64,000 nt of DNA from Cordia subcordata (GCA_028554755.1 JAPTOF010000007.1:1334001-1398000); one strand, 5' to 3'. Counted from the stretch's first letter, positions 1 through 12,652 are shown. Translations and numbers: made by a program. Notes: generated by a model from the letters alone, not told the origin.

Positions 1-3000
1 GAGAATGGTGAGTCTCAGACCGTGGAAGTGACTGTGTATGATTACTTTGTGAATCACCGTAACATCGATTTGCGGTATTCTGCTGATTTGCCATGTATAA
101 ATGTTGGTAAACCTAAAAGACCTACTTACTTCCCAATTGAGGTAAAATCTTGACATGATTATGATCTCTCTGTTTATGCTTTTGTTCTTGTATTTGTCGA
201 AATAGATTTTCTTAAGCATTTATCTTAATATAGTTGTCTAATATTGTTGCCTCCTCTGCAGCTATGTTCACTGGTGTCTCTGCAACGTTACACAAAGGCC
301 CTGTCCACGTTTCAAAGAGCTTCACTTGTTGAGAAATCCAGGCAGAAGCCTCAAGAAAGGATGTCAGTCTTGAGTAATGTGGGTTCCTATTATAAATATT
401 TCATTACTTTAAGCATATGTTTGAATTTATCGCATACTCAATTCTTTGAGGATGTGGCAGGCTCTGAAAAGAAATAATTATGAAGCTGAGCCCCTGCTCC
501 GTTCTGCTGGCGTCTCAATCAATAGTAATTTCACTCAGCTTGAAGGCCGTGTTCTTCCTGCACCAAGGGTACATCAGTTATACTGAACTTTTACATTGTT
601 ACATCTGTGAACCTTGGGTTGCCTTCAAGTCCTCACTGCAAGTAGTGTTTCGATTTCAAAATGGATTTAACATCAATAATTTGCTTGCAGTTGAAAGTTG
701 GAAATGGAGAAGACTTCTTTCCACGGAATGGAAGATGGAATTTCAACAATAAGGTTTATGCATCGCTTGATCTTTTCTTCTTTTGCTTCTCTTGATATTT
801 GTGCTCTTTATGTTCCTAACATCAATCCTCTGTGGGTGTTCAGAAACTAGTCGATCCCTCAAAGATAGAACGCTGGGCTGTAGTAAACTTTTCAGCACGC
901 TGTGATGTCCGTGGGCTGGTCAGGGATATGATGAAATGCGGAGAGATGAAAGGAATTGTATGTTTTGTTAGTTTATGTTTCTTACTACTGCAAAAAGTAA
1001 CCGGTAAGGCACTCTTAACCTTTTACTTATTTTGTTCTTTTGTCAGAGTGTTGAAGCACCATTCGATGTGTTTGAGGAAAGTCCACAGTACAGGCGGGCA
1101 CCACCTCTTGTTCGAGTGGAAAAGATGTTTGAAGACATTCAGTCGAAACTTCCAGGGGCTCCCAAGTTCCTTCTTTGTCTGCTACCGGAGAGAAAAAACT
1201 GTGATGTTTATGGTTTGTTTAAATAAATTTACTTCTCAGATCACAAAAAATTTACCCTTGCCCTACCATCAAAAGTACTGAAGGAGGGAAGAAAGCTTTG
1301 ATTGCCATGATATTTAACGTGAATTTGATATATTGATTTATTTTCATCATTAAGGTCCTTGGAAAAAGAAAAATCTTTCAGACTTCGGGATTGTTACTCA
1401 GTGCATAGCTCCTACAAGGATCAATGACCAGTATCTGACAAATGTTCTCCTTAAGATCAATGCAAAGGTGATAAGCCTGAGCTGCTACTTTGTCATCCTA
1501 AATTGTCACTTGATTCTCTTTTTCCACCTTCATAATTGATGCATGGTCACCATGTTTCTTTTTCTATGGCAGCTTGGTGGATTAAATTCTATGTTAACTG
1601 TTGAACATTCCCCCTCAATTCCCCTGGTTTCTAAAGCTCCCACTATAATCCTTGGCATGGATGTTTCACATGGCTCACCTGGCCAGTCTGATATTCCATC
1701 AATTGCTGCGGTAATATTGATTTTTTGTTTCACCTTTCGTCTCTCCATAATCCATATTTTATGTTTGTAGTACTAGATTAATCTCAATTATAAACAAAAG
1801 GGAATGCTACTCCCAATATTGAAAGTGTATTGTGTTTTTATAGAATATTTGCAATATAAGAAAATAAGAAATAGTTTAACTTTCTGTGTTTTTTCATTCT
1901 TTTTTCCCTTGATGAAATGTTAGGTCGTAAGTTCAAGGCAGTGGCCACTGATATCTCGTTACAGAGCATCAGTGCGAACTCAGTCCCCAAAGGTTGAGAT
2001 GATAGATAACTTATTTAAATGTGTTTCAGACACTGAAGATGAAGGAATTATAAGGTGAGAATTTTAATTTCTGCAGTTTAACAAATATGCAAGTTTGTTG
2101 AGTTGAATGACATTATCCTAGTCGGCAATATTTGTCTTGTTCTGCTGGAAGTGGTCTGTAGATGGCTGAGCTAGTCCAATGTAACCTAGCAAGTGATGTC
2201 TAACATCTTTTTGGTCATCAATATATTTGAGATATTTTACTAAAATATTCCACAAATTTATATAATATAAGGGGTTTCTTTTGTAATGTGATGCGGCTTC
2301 ACATGAGAGGAAATCTGCAGCTCTGGGGTGTTTCTAGTTGTCTTCTTAATCTCTTGAGAAGAACAATGCCTTGACTAAGCTATATAAATATTAACAATTT
2401 ACTTATAACAGTGCGGTTGCGATTTTCTGTGATATATGGCAACTAATAAAATCTAATTGCTTCACCTGTAACCAAATTTGGGTTGAAATAGTATAGAAGT
2501 TAGCCCTTCGATGGACATCAATGATGCGGTACTGGCTTCTCTAGTATGTTTGTTTATCGTGCATTAAGGTATATAAGCAATAAATAAAATCTTATATATT
2601 TTTGGCTACTATACTAGACATGAAATACATTTGAGTTGACTCCTACAGTGAGCTTGTGACAAGTTTCAAATCCCCACTTTTCATATATTTGTAGTACTAT
2701 CAACAAGAAATTTTCCCTTTTTTGCAGGGAACTTCTGCTTGATTTCTATGTCAGTTCTGGGAAAAGGAAGCCTGAACAGATTATCATATTCAGGTACACG
2801 TTTCTCGAGTTGGCTTTGCAGAAGTGTAGCCATTCTATTGCAGTACTCTATTAAATGATTCTGCTTCTCATCTCCGCTGGTTTCTTTTAGGGATGATAGA
2901 CAAGGAAAAATCCAATGCAATTCTGAAAATGAGTTGTATCCACCGAGTGAGATAAGGCTTGATTTGGTTTTGTTTACAATTATATAAGTGTTGTAGTTAG

Positions 3001-5407
3001 TGAAAGGAATATAGCGGTTCAGTGCAAAGAAACAGAAACATGATGTGTGTATAAACGAAACAAGAAGGGCAATGCAACAAGTTATAACGAGGAGGAGATC
3101 TTTCTAAGGCCATTCAGAATGTAGGATGACGCTGTCACTGAATATCACAACAGCAACATCATAATAAATTATAGTTTCTTGATAACTTATTAAGTTATTA
3201 TTAATGGCAACCATATAGACTCCATTGCAGGATAGAATTAGATGCATCACATGATTCTTTTTCAACTTTAATGATCCCCACCTAATTGAGGTAAAACCTA
3301 AAACAGAAAAGGTTTGTAGAGAAAAGAAACAGAAAGAAAAAAACAACTGTAGCCATTTGGGCAACTCCCAACCTGATCTAATGTTGGATCCCAATGATGC
3401 GTGATGAAGGTTTGCTCCCTGGTTATCACTTTTGGTGGTTTATGATAATATATCTTTAGATACTTGACAGTAGATGCCAGGGAATGATGTTTTTGCTTTC
3501 CTGTCAGTGAAGGTTATAATCTCATAGCATCTCAGCAATATACAATTGTTTGTATTCTTGCAAAGGAGAAGGATAATTCTTTATGAGTTCTTCATTATTG
3601 ATTTTAAAAGTGAAATCCCTATATAATGAAGTTGAGAAAATGTGAAAAAGAAAAGGAAAAAATAAACGGAGCCTCTAGTGAAAGGTATTTCCATCTGATA
3701 TGTCATTGAATCTCCCCTTAAAATGTATTTGTCTGGAAAAACAATGGAATTAGATCCCTTAGGCTTGGAGAAGTGAGAGTATTATTTGTTCATCCAATTA
3801 CCATAGCAAAGATGCAGATGTAGTAGGCTCTCATCAACTTTCTTTGTGTATTCTATCTAATTCAACATTATGTCATTTTGATTTTCACTGTTGTGTGCTT
3901 AGTCTGGTGATTACTTTCTTGCCCTTCCCTGTTAAGTCTCTTCATCTATAACCTGAACCTCTGTTTTATTGGTCCTGTTATGTTTCAGAGATGGCGTTAG
4001 TGAGTCACAATTCAATCAAGTTCTTAACATAGAACTGGATCAAATCATTGAGGTTTCAATGCTAACTAATGCCTGTGGTTCTTCTTCTTGTTAACAAAGG
4101 AAAATGTCTGCTATAGATTTCCCCCTTCACCGTTTGTAGGCCTGTAAGTTTCTTGATGAAAAGTGGAATCCGAGGTTCGTGGTGATCATTGCACAGAAGA
4201 ACCATCATACCAAATTTTTCCAGACTGGGGCTCCTGACAATGTTCCCCCAGGTATCATGGCCCCTGGGCTGAACATTTTCATTCTAAAGGTAATTCGTCT
4301 GACTTTGCTGTTTATGCAGGTACTGTCATCGATAACAAAATATGTCATCCAAGGAACAATGATTTCTACATGTGTGCTCATGCAGGCATGATTGTAAGTA
4401 TCCACTTTTCTTTGTATTATTGCTTTTGTTCTTATCTTTCACTTATCATTGAAGTACCAATAGTAGCATTAGCGATTCTCATGGGATTCCTGAGCTTGTT
4501 TGTTTTTACTCTTTCACGTATTATTCAAGTACCAATAGTAACATTTGCGATTCTCATTGGCATCCTGAGCTTGTTTGTCCCATTGCAACTAAATTTTTGT
4601 AACATTAGTGATTCTCATGGGAGTCCTGAGTGTGTTTGGTTGGTTGCAACTGAATGTAATCGTGGAGCTGCATTTGCTGTTTGATTTTACTTCTCATTAT
4701 GTGTCTAAAGTGGACATTTGTGGTTATATCTTCCTGTAGGGGACAACGAGACCCACACACTACCATGTTTTGTATGATGAGATTGGTTTCTCACCAGATG
4801 AACTTCAGGAACTTGTGCACTCGCTCTCCTATGTGTAAGCAGCTTTTGGAATACTAGTTGACTATTTGCAATTAAAGCTACTTATGTATTTCCAACCCTT
4901 AAATGGTTTTTATGTGCTCACTGCAGCTACCAGAGAAGCACCACTGCCATTTCTGTGGGTAAGATGATTCTTCCTTTTTGTATGCCTCCACATTTTCCAT
5001 CTTGTTTTCAGGTCAGGAGGATAGGGGTTAGTTATACATTTATTCTTGGCCTTGGCTAACACTTAAAATATGATTGCTGATGTTTATCTCTTCCGTTTTT
5101 ACCTTTTCTGCTCTGAGGTGGGAAAGGAGATCCCACCAAGGAGACTTGATTTTGTTGTCTTCTCTTGAACTTGTAAAACTATGCATATCATTTCTGATTC
5201 AGTTCTCAAGTGATGTTACTGTAATGTGCAGTTGCTCCGATCTGTTATGCTCACTTGGCTGCCACTCAGTTGGGACAGTGGATGAAGTTTGAGGATACAT
5301 CTGATACCTCCTCCAGCCGCGGAGGAGTCACACATGCTGGTGCTGTTCCTGTTCCACAGATGCCCCGTCTGCAGGAGAATGTCAGCAGCTCAATGTTCTT
5401 CTGCTAA
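1..5407 (+). CDS. AGO4: Argonaute, AGO4 clade (3' part of gene; 5' end outside window)
   Basis: Argonautes of the AGO4 clade bind 24-nt siRNAs and guide RNA-directed DNA methylation in the nucleus. Sixteen exons read in one frame: 1-141, 262-378, 461-568, 691-753, 844-957, 1047-1212, 1355-1467, 1573-1710, 1924-2054, 2728-2793, 3989-4052, 4140-4251, 4320-4393, 4740-4834, 4927-4958 and 5232-5407, giving 569 codons and a TAA stop. The first exon is the end of the PAZ region (NVGKPKRPTYFPIE); the rest is the MID and PIWI domains. The catalytic triad is present: Asp in GMDVSHG (about 1660), Asp in FRDGVSE (split across the 2793/3989 junction) and His in PTHYHV (about 4760). The protein ends in SSMFFC, typical of this clade. 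All junctions are GT-AG and phases agree. The longest intron is 2794-3988. Assignment to AGO4 rather than AGO16, AGO6 or AGO9 is from remembered family sequences. A full-length protein would be about 900 residues, so roughly the N-terminal 350 are missing. Confidence 0.95.
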
Positions 5408-7130
5408 GCTCTTTAACTACTGTTAGACAACGTTTTATGTATATATAAGCTTATGTTCTCCTGGTATGGAGGTTGCCAGCACAGCTTCATACAGTTCATC
5501 ATCTCTAGGACTAAGGTCTTGTTTTTGGATGGTCTTACAGCTTTAAGTCTCTCTACTGACTGAGGCGCTCCGCGCCCAGAGTGTTGGTGTTTTTGAAGTG
5601 GTTTGCACTTTGCATACTGTTTTGTTGCTTAAATCCATGGATTGTGAACTTGGTATCTATCTATGTGAAATATATGGCTTGACTATGGAACCAATATGCT
5701 AGATTTCTATTCCATGATATTGTTATAACGATTCTGGTTTACATTTTCAGAATCACTGCTGTTGGCCTTGGTTTCGTTGTCACCTCAGTTTTTGAGTTAT
5801 TAGCATAGGAGAGTTTCTTACGCCGAACTGAGCAGGTTTTTTCACCACTGGCGTCTTCAGGGCTGATCTATGATTCTTTTCATATTGATGTCTGACAAAT
5901 CTTACTATAGTTAAGGCAAATAAATGTATTTTTATTATAATAAATTTGAACAGAAAGGGAATGAGTTTAGGAATTCAAGCTTGGTATTTTTTGAGAATGG
6001 ATATATAAATCAATGTAGACTTTAATTGTATAAAATTATCAATTTGTTATTGTGTGCGTCTTCTACTATGTTAAGGGAAAAAAGATATATGAGTTACTAT
6101 GATCAAAATCCTATCTGTGAATTACAATAATTCTATTATTACTATTATAATTGTTATTGTTGACGACGACGACGATGAATATTAAATAAAGAACTCAGAT
6201 ATGACCCTGAAAATAAGCTTTTAGGATAGAAATTTAATTCTTGACTTGAAAACGTATTTACCAAAAAAAATAAAAATAAAGAAAAAAGTTAGAAACAAAA
6301 CTAGTGAACATTTATGTGATAATGTCCTCTAAGAAAAATCTCACTATTATTTACAATCTTATATGCAAAGATAGATCGTGAAGCTTCGTTCTAAAGGTGA
6401 TCAAGGTGCTAATCTTTATGCTACTATCAAATCCATTAAATAGTACTTTTTTTTTACATGTTAAAAATAGAAAAAAATAATAATAATCTATACTATATTT
6501 CTCTTTTTCCTTTTATGGGCTAATTAGGCATATTAAGAAAAAGGTATGTCCAGCATTTCTCCATTTATATAGCTCCTTGATTATTAGAGCTATACACACA
6601 CACACACACATATATATGTGCGTGTATATAAAAAGATAAAATTTTAAATTATCTCTAACGTTTTGTGCATAACATAGAATTTTGTACAGTTTGTTATTAT
6701 TATTATTTTGGTATGTTTGGGAAGTTAATTAATTGCAAAAGAAATTATATCGTAAGGTAGAAATAAATTTAATTCAATTTGAAATGTATATATCAGGAGA
6801 AAGATATTTTGAATTGAATTGAATTTTTCTCTAATATTTCATGTAATATGAAAGTTGTCTACTAAGCTATTTTCTAAAATCTTTTTTTTTTCATATTATG
6901 AAATTATTTTTTTTTTGTGATTTTCTATTTGATAATAGACTCATTCATTGAATGATTTTAAATTTTTTTTTGTCTATCATTATTTTTTGTCTTAAAAAGA
7001 GGAAGAAAAGATAAAAATGCTTTTATTAAAGTTTATTTAATAAAGTTTGAACTCATGAGAGAATATGAAAAAATATAAAAATCATGAGGAAGTTCGGGAT
7101 TTAGCGTAAAACTCCTGTAAGAAAACAGCA
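5408..7130. other. AGO4-like 3'UTR and AT-rich spacer
   Basis: The first 300-400 bases after the AGO stop are probably 3'UTR. The rest is AT-rich spacer with a short GAC run (about 6160-6175), a CA/TA microsatellite (about 6594-6615) and many A/T homopolymers. I see no coding sequence or RNA gene. Confidence 0.6.
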
Positions 7131-7136
7131 TTTCCC

Positions 7137-7288
7137 CATTGCTAATCAACTATTGAATGTTAACAGGCAGCTGGACAAAGCCATTGCTCAATGAGAGAAT
7201 ATCATACATTCACTCCTAACTCTTCCTTGGATAGAAATATTCTCGTTGTATTTTTGAGATATTTAATGTTCAATATGCGAATTCTTAC

Positions 7289-7320
<32 letters not shown>

Positions 7321-7640
7321 TATACACGAGGTACCGAGTACGTAAAGAAGGGATATAAAGCATTACTCACTAAATCAAACTACTGCATGTCAAGAGACAG
7401 CTGGACGTGATCGTGATCGAGCATTGCTCAATATTATACTCAATCCATAAATTCTGACCATTTTTATAAACTGAACAGAAGCATTGCTTCCTAGTAAACT
7501 GCTTAGCTCACTGTTCAAGGCTATTTGAAAATTTTTGTATGATGAATGGCTTCTTCTTCAGAAGAAGTAAAGTTGAGCTGCAGCTTGAGACCACTTGGGC
7601 TGCAGATGAATTAAACTCTTCGTCTTAAGGTATCACCATA
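7137..7640 (+). repeat. Duplicated flank, copy R1 (upstream of broken AGO copy)
   Basis: This segment resembles 10240-10500. Shared landmarks, in order, are GAGATATTTAAT, the block CATGTCAAGAG...AGCTGGAC, a GGCTTCTTCTTC stretch and GCTGCAGCTTGAG. A weaker earlier copy of the AGCTGGAC/CATTGCTCAAT block lies at 7137-7200, so the motif occurs three times. A TA microsatellite interrupts R1 at about 7288-7326. The end of R1 (CTTCGTCTTAAG followed by GTATCA at about 7630) looks like a 5' splice site. R1 could therefore be the promoter and first leader exon of the damaged AGO copy at 9537. That role is inference; the repeat itself is visible. Confidence 0.6.
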
Positions 7641-9536
7641 GCCTTTAACATGGTTTCCTTAAAAAATAATAATTCAATTTCATGTTGTTAATCTTTGTGT
7701 ATTTTTTAGGTGAAGTGATCATTTTTGGTTGTGATTCTTTCTTTACCCCCCCCCCCCCCTTTTTTTTTAAGTCAATGGGTTTAAACATTTTGGGTCAATT
7801 TCTTTTTTTTTTTAATTTTAATTTTTTGTTTGTATTGTTTCTTTGTGTTAGTTTTTTTTCTTTTGTTTTGCCAAGTGTTGTTTCTTTTTTTGTTGCTTGC
7901 AGGAACTGTGAAACTTGGTTGTTTACTGGCCGTCACAGCTTTGACCATTTTGAGGTAAAACTTTTTTTTCACAATTACATTTTTTTTTTCCTTTATGGGT
8001 TTATCTTTTGGAGTGTTTCTGGTTTTTGCATGGCTTTTTTATGGCTTGGTTTGTCAAACTTATAGACTTCACCTAAAGAGTGCATCAAAATGCTGCATCC
8101 AAACCTTTTTCTAGTTGACCTTTTTCGTTATTCGTATTCTGATTTTTCGAATATATTCTGTTTTCTTTTTTAGATGAAGGGAAAGGTAGAGAAAAAACTA
8201 TTTCATTTGACTTCCTTAGAAATGCAAAAGTACAAGCTTATTTGTAGGTACAAAACAAAGACTCTTAATATTACTATTATAAAGTAAATATGACTTTTAA
8301 GCTTCCTAATCACTAATCACAATGTAAAGCATGAGTTCTAAACTTCCCTAGTTAATTAGCCATAATGCAAAAGAAAACCTTCTAGTCTTCCTAGTTAAAT
8401 GCATCATAAAGACTTCTAGATATAATGAACTTGGCCATAGGTAAACCAAAAGACTCGTGTATCTAGCCACACTTGAATCTCTAATTATTTGCAACATTCT
8501 TCACTTGCATGGCTATCTTGTGGGTTGATTTCTCAAGTTTGAGATCTTTACTGTGACCTGCTTGTTTTACATTTTGTTGATTTCTCTTTGTGAGGACACA
8601 AAAAAATGCATTGGCTAACAGCTCTGGCATGAGGTTCTGCTGTGCTTAAAAATCTCTAGCTAGGAAAGCTTCTTATGTGCTACTTGTTATTTTGGCCATC
8701 ACTTCTATTCTTTCAATATATTGACTTATATCATATCATTCTTTAAAGGATTACTGTAAATTTCTTTGGACTTAGTATAGAGTTATATAGCTGAAATTGT
8801 GGGAGATTGGTGCGTATTTTCATTTTTGTTAACTTGATAACGTCTAATTTGTCTAATTTATCTCTCTATGATTGTTTATGCATGCGTTCTTGTGAATTTA
8901 ATTTGTCTAATTTGGCTCTCTGCTGACTGATTTTGGATTTTCTTGCGTTATTTTAAATGCGAAATAGCTAATTTTTGCTTTTATCTGATAGCAAATAACT
9001 TTCGTAACCTTTACTCAATTATTGATGAGTGCAATGTTGAGATTTGGTTATAGAAAAAATGTGTTTAAAATGTAGTTTCAACGTTTGAAATTATGATTTG
9101 ATTCTCTTGGTTTAGGTATTCGCTCGACTTACATGAACTGTTTGCCTTTCTACACTAGAAGTAAATGAAATATTGCTTCTTGTAGCATAGTTAGCCCTTG
9201 CACACAAAGTTCCTTATGTTATTTAGATATTGTTCAAGAACATCTGATGCCTCTCAGAGGCTTCGGTTTGATTCTGATATATATATATATATCTTGTCTT
9301 CATAATCTAGTCACGTGGATCATTTGTTTGAACCACTTTTGAGTTATCACGCATAACCTCATGTTTGTTATTGGTTGTTAGTTTTGCACAATGGCTCCTA
9401 GAATTTGAGCTCCCTAAGATCATGTTTAGTCTTCTAATGTTTCTTGAGTCTGCTTCTATGGAATTTTATGTAAGGATTTTGCAATTTTGATCTTACAATC
9501 TGTTGACATTGCTGCTTCACCTTTTTTTACTCGCAG
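7641..9536 (+). other. Intron-like spacer before the broken AGO copy
   Basis: AT-rich sequence with a run of 13 C at about 7746-7758 followed by T tracts, then long T-rich stretches typical of plant introns. About 7902-7953 is bounded by an AG and a GTAAAA and could be a leader exon. The segment ends in a T-rich tract and CAG at 9536, directly before AGO-like sequence. I see no open coding region of note. Confidence 0.5.
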
Positions 9537-10264
9537 ATTTGGTAGTGGATTCATCTGAACACGACGGTAGCCTCCCCCTCCTATCCCTCCAAATGTTACT
9601 CGTATCAAAGAAGAGCCAGAGCCATCAAAGAGAAAGGTTGTCAGAGTTCCCATGGCTAGGCAAGGTGTGGGAGCTAAGGGGCAAGAGACTCATCTCCTAA
9701 CTAATAATCACTTCAAAGTCAATGTGACAAATATTGATGGCCATTTCTTTCATTACAGTGTATGCTTCCACACTTCTATTGCTTTACTGATTTAGATTGC
9801 TTCCTTCCCTCATCAAGGAGTCACTGAAGTATCCCATGTCTTATTTCCCTTGTATTATTTTCAAAATCAGGTTGTTCTTTCATATGAAGATGGTCGACCC
9901 GTGGTTGCCAAGGATACAGGTAGAAAATTGCTGGAAACTTATGCCTCACAGTTGGCTGGAAAGAGATTTGCATATTATGGGGAGAATAGCTTGTTTATTG
10001 TAGGTGTCTCTTCCCAGAAATAAACTTCAGTTTACTGTGGTACACGAGGATGTGACATCAAATAGGTATACCCATACGCTACCGATGATCTATTCCTATG
10101 TCATCACTAATTACGGGATTCATGTACTTACTGCTTCTTTGATCAGGAACGATGGGAATAGTAGCTCAGGTGGCCATGGAAGTCCTAACGAGACTGACCG
10201 GAAAAGGTCATGGCGTCCTTACCGCTTCCTCGCTCGCATAGTGAAATTTTTGTTATATCCCTGA
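9537..10264 (+). pseudogene. Broken N-terminal copy of an AGO4-like gene
   Basis: Three exon-like blocks match the N-terminal part of AGO4-clade Argonautes: about 9537-9760 (motifs VPMAR and FKVNVTNIDGHFFHYS), about 9870-10080 (YEDGRPV through the KLQFTVVHEDVTSNR segment) and 10147-10264 (an acidic SPNETDRKR segment, then divergence). Introns are kept with plausible GT and AG ends, so it is a DNA-level duplicate and not a retrocopy. Lesions: the expected initiator is GTG at about 9546; one C appears missing near 9580, because the frame of the first residues does not continue into the proline-rich part; and an extra base near 10004-10010 shifts the frame before SLPRNK. Homology stops after the third block and the PAZ, MID and PIWI parts are absent. 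It lies about 4.1 kb downstream of the AGO gene in the same orientation. I expect no functional protein, but the transcript could be a small-RNA source. Confidence 0.85.
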
Positions 10265-10422
10265 GATATTTAATATTCAACATACACAATCAATGAAGGG
10301 GTGAAATAAGGCATTACTATCGACGACTCCATGTCAAGAGGTAGCTGGACCATCTCCATCCTTCAATGTATCTGGTAGATCATTAAGGTCATATTCCAGA
10401 CTATTTGGAGCATGACGAGTGG

Positions 10423-10453
<31 letters not shown>

Positions 10454-10500
10454 AGGAGAAGGAACTTGGCTGCAGCTTGAGGCCACCTGATCAGTCCTGT
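10240..10500 (+). repeat. Duplicated flank, copy R2 (downstream of broken AGO copy)
   Basis: Second copy of the 7.2-7.6 kb segment, beginning where AGO homology ends (GAGATATTTAATATTCAACATAC) and continuing through CATGTCAAGAGGTAGCTGGAC to GGCTGCAGCTTGAGGCCACC. It contains a CTT microsatellite of about ten units (10423-10452), which creates a false poly-leucine reading frame. The order R1, AGO N-terminus, R2 fits a partial tandem duplication of an AGO promoter-plus-N-terminus unit. That history is inference. Confidence 0.6.
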
Positions 10501-11331
10501 GTTTCTTCCTGTCGCGCCCGTCTACAGCCTGGCATTGTACAGCAAGACCCGCGGGCTCGGATACGTGTCAGGAGAGTGTCGAGAGAGTTTACGTGTCCGA
10601 CAAGTATGCGACTCTCCAGAGAGTGTTGGTGCTTCACAGTCTGCAGCAGTTTTACAAATTTCTTTGCTGTGGCTGCATAATTTGCTCTCTCTCTTGCAGC
10701 AGCCTCATGTTGATCACTTTCTTTGGTTTCTCGATTGAATGTAGGGAAATTATTACTAATATGCTTGAAGGTTTTTCTTGTTCTTCTACCCTTTACTGCC
10801 CAACCCTTCGAGTTAAATGTTAAATCAATCAGTGCCATCACCATTTTAGCTCTGTTCATCACCACTGGACAACTTTTTTCTTCGCTTTCTTCTTCAGATA
10901 TTTCTTCTTGTTGATGTTTTCTTCAGATTCTTCTTCATCGCAAGGTTTCTCTTCATAAGTTCTTTAAAAAGTTAAAACGTGAATGATCTGTTCCAGCTGT
11001 TGCAGCATTAGAATGTTGATCAACATCTTTCTTGTTGGAGTGATATTTTCCATTATTATCGCTTTCCATTGCATGAGTGAAGAAGCCAATAGCAACCAAG
11101 AATGTGCGCAAGGTGAACAATATGATATCAAACAAGAACAACCCAAGATATGATGAGTGGAGATTTATATGATATGATAAAGATTTGAACACTATACTGG
11201 AAGCTGCATCAATGGCGAACCAAGTGAAAAAGAAAAACCACAAATAGTAACCAAGAATAGAAAAAGAAGAGGAAGAAATTATTTGAAGAGAGCGTTGCTT
11301 CGTTGAGAATGATATATGAAATTATGGATAA
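10491..11331 (-). other. Coding-like minus-strand stretch, unrecognised
   Basis: On the minus strand an open frame from about 11331 to 10953 encodes two hydrophobic segments (around ILGYYLWFFFFTWFAIDAA and LGLFLFDIILFTLRTFLVAI) followed by a polar tail. A second frame, 10865-10491, encodes a basic protein of 124 residues. The first frame has no ATG before its membrane segments, and I do not recognise either product. A TA microsatellite (11394-11417) lies just upstream. It could be a gene remnant, a gene whose first exon I cannot place, or chance. Confidence 0.25.
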
Positions 11332-11391
11332 AAAGTCAAGAGAGAATCAGAGAAAGTGAAGAAGATTTTATGTCAATGTGTGTATGTGTGC

Positions 11392-11393
<2 letters not shown>

Positions 11394-11417
<24 letters not shown>
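11394..11417. repeat. TA microsatellite
   Basis: About twelve TA units flanked by GTGTGC and CACACAC. A longer interrupted TA tract lies at 7288-7326. Confidence 0.9.
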
Positions 11418-11425
<8 letters not shown>

Positions 11426-12003
11426 AATGTGATGGTTGGCTTATTATAATTAACTAGAAGAGCTCAAGATGGTCGTTTTGACTTATGGCGGGCATGAGTT
11501 TCACTCTCTCTATGTTCTTCCTGCTTTCTGCGTTTTATTTTTATTATTCCTTTCCTTTTTTTTTTTTTTTACTTCTTTTCTTCCCCCCACCCCCCCCCCC
11601 CCGGGTGTTAAAGGAAGGCATAAATTGGGAGAACTACCCAGAAGCAAACATGGAAACTCAAATAGTTGAGACTACTTTTCTTAAAAGTAATGATTTAGGC
11701 CGAAGATTAGATTGATGGGGGTTGTTAAAAGAAATAATTAAAAATAATAATAATAAGAAAGAAGAGCATAACAACACCATCGCATGCTCAACTTTATGGA
11801 ACCCCATGAGAGAAGACATGTTGGGGTAGGAGCGGGGTTTTAAAAGAAACACCGCAATGCCATGGCATACGCAACTACATGGCTCCTTGTAGTACAACTA
11901 TATATGTCGAAAATTTGATAACCAATTAGCACAATATTTTACTCAACTATAAACATGAATCATATGGAATTCAAGATTACTTAGAAAGATCCACTTGCAT
12001 TTT
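11418..12003. other. Spacer with T and C homopolymers
   Basis: Contains a T tract (about 11558-11570) and a C-rich tract (about 11583-11602, interrupted by one A). No gene is seen. Confidence 0.5.
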
Positions 12004-12193
12004 GGGTCCATTTAAATTGACTTTTTTGAAAAATATTTTTTAAAATAATTTTTTTTAAAAATAAAAATTCTGACTTTTAAAAAAATACTATATTTAAATT
12101 TTTTTCAAAATTTTAATTTTTTTTAAAACTAAATTAAATAATTATTATAAATTTAATATAACTTTTTCAAAAAAAATAAATCCAAATAGACCC
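12004..12193. mobile_element. MITE-like foldback element (family 1)
   Basis: The left end GGGTCCATTTAAATTGAC and the inverted right end ATAAATCCAAATAGACCC are imperfect terminal inverted repeats enclosing about 150 bases of A/T-rich sequence without coding capacity. The same end sequences recur at many places in this window (for example 29.70, 32.93, 33.56, 42.98, 56.22 and 59.65 kb). No clear target duplication is visible here. Confidence 0.6.
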
Positions 12194-12530
12194 TCTGTCA
12201 ATTTCTAGCCTGCGCAAACACAAACTAGACGTCCTGCAATCTTCAATTTACGGCCTAGAAGGGCTGTTGTTAGATCCCCCTTGTCTCCATAAAGAATTTT
12301 TATTTTTCCATACGTTTCTTTATTAATCGTTTAGAAAGTCAACTTTCTTGTTAATTGCGAGCTTGATGGTATTTGCTATTTTCTTAATTAAAAGTGAAAA
12401 CTTATCTTAAGCCAATATCGTCTTTTTTTTCGGTTGAAAGAAGGATTTCATAAAAATTAAGGATAATAATTACAAAGCAGCCCAAGCCCGCAGGGAGTAG
12501 ACCAAACAAGAGCCACAACACTTGGAGGGT

Positions 12531-12652
12531 GTTTAACTTTACTTATTTTAAATGCTTATGAGTACCTTAAAAAAAAACCCACTCAGACACATGTTCTTTA
12601 TTATTTGGATGTTTATAAACACCAAATAAGCAAAGTCAAATACTCTCTTAGG
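12531..12652. mobile_element. Small MITE-like element (family 2)
   Basis: The left end GAGGGTGTTTAACTTTAC and the inverted right end GCAAAGTCAAATACTCTC form terminal inverted repeats around about 80 bases. A similar short element with GGATGTTTGGC/GCCAAACACCC ends lies at 26727-26816. Confidence 0.55.

Noticed and set aside
7682..8065. 127-codon Phe-rich frame
   Set aside because: It is produced by T and C homopolymer tracts in intron-like DNA.
10405..10680. Plus-strand frame with a poly-leucine start
   Set aside because: It is created by the CTT microsatellite inside repeat R2, with no family match.
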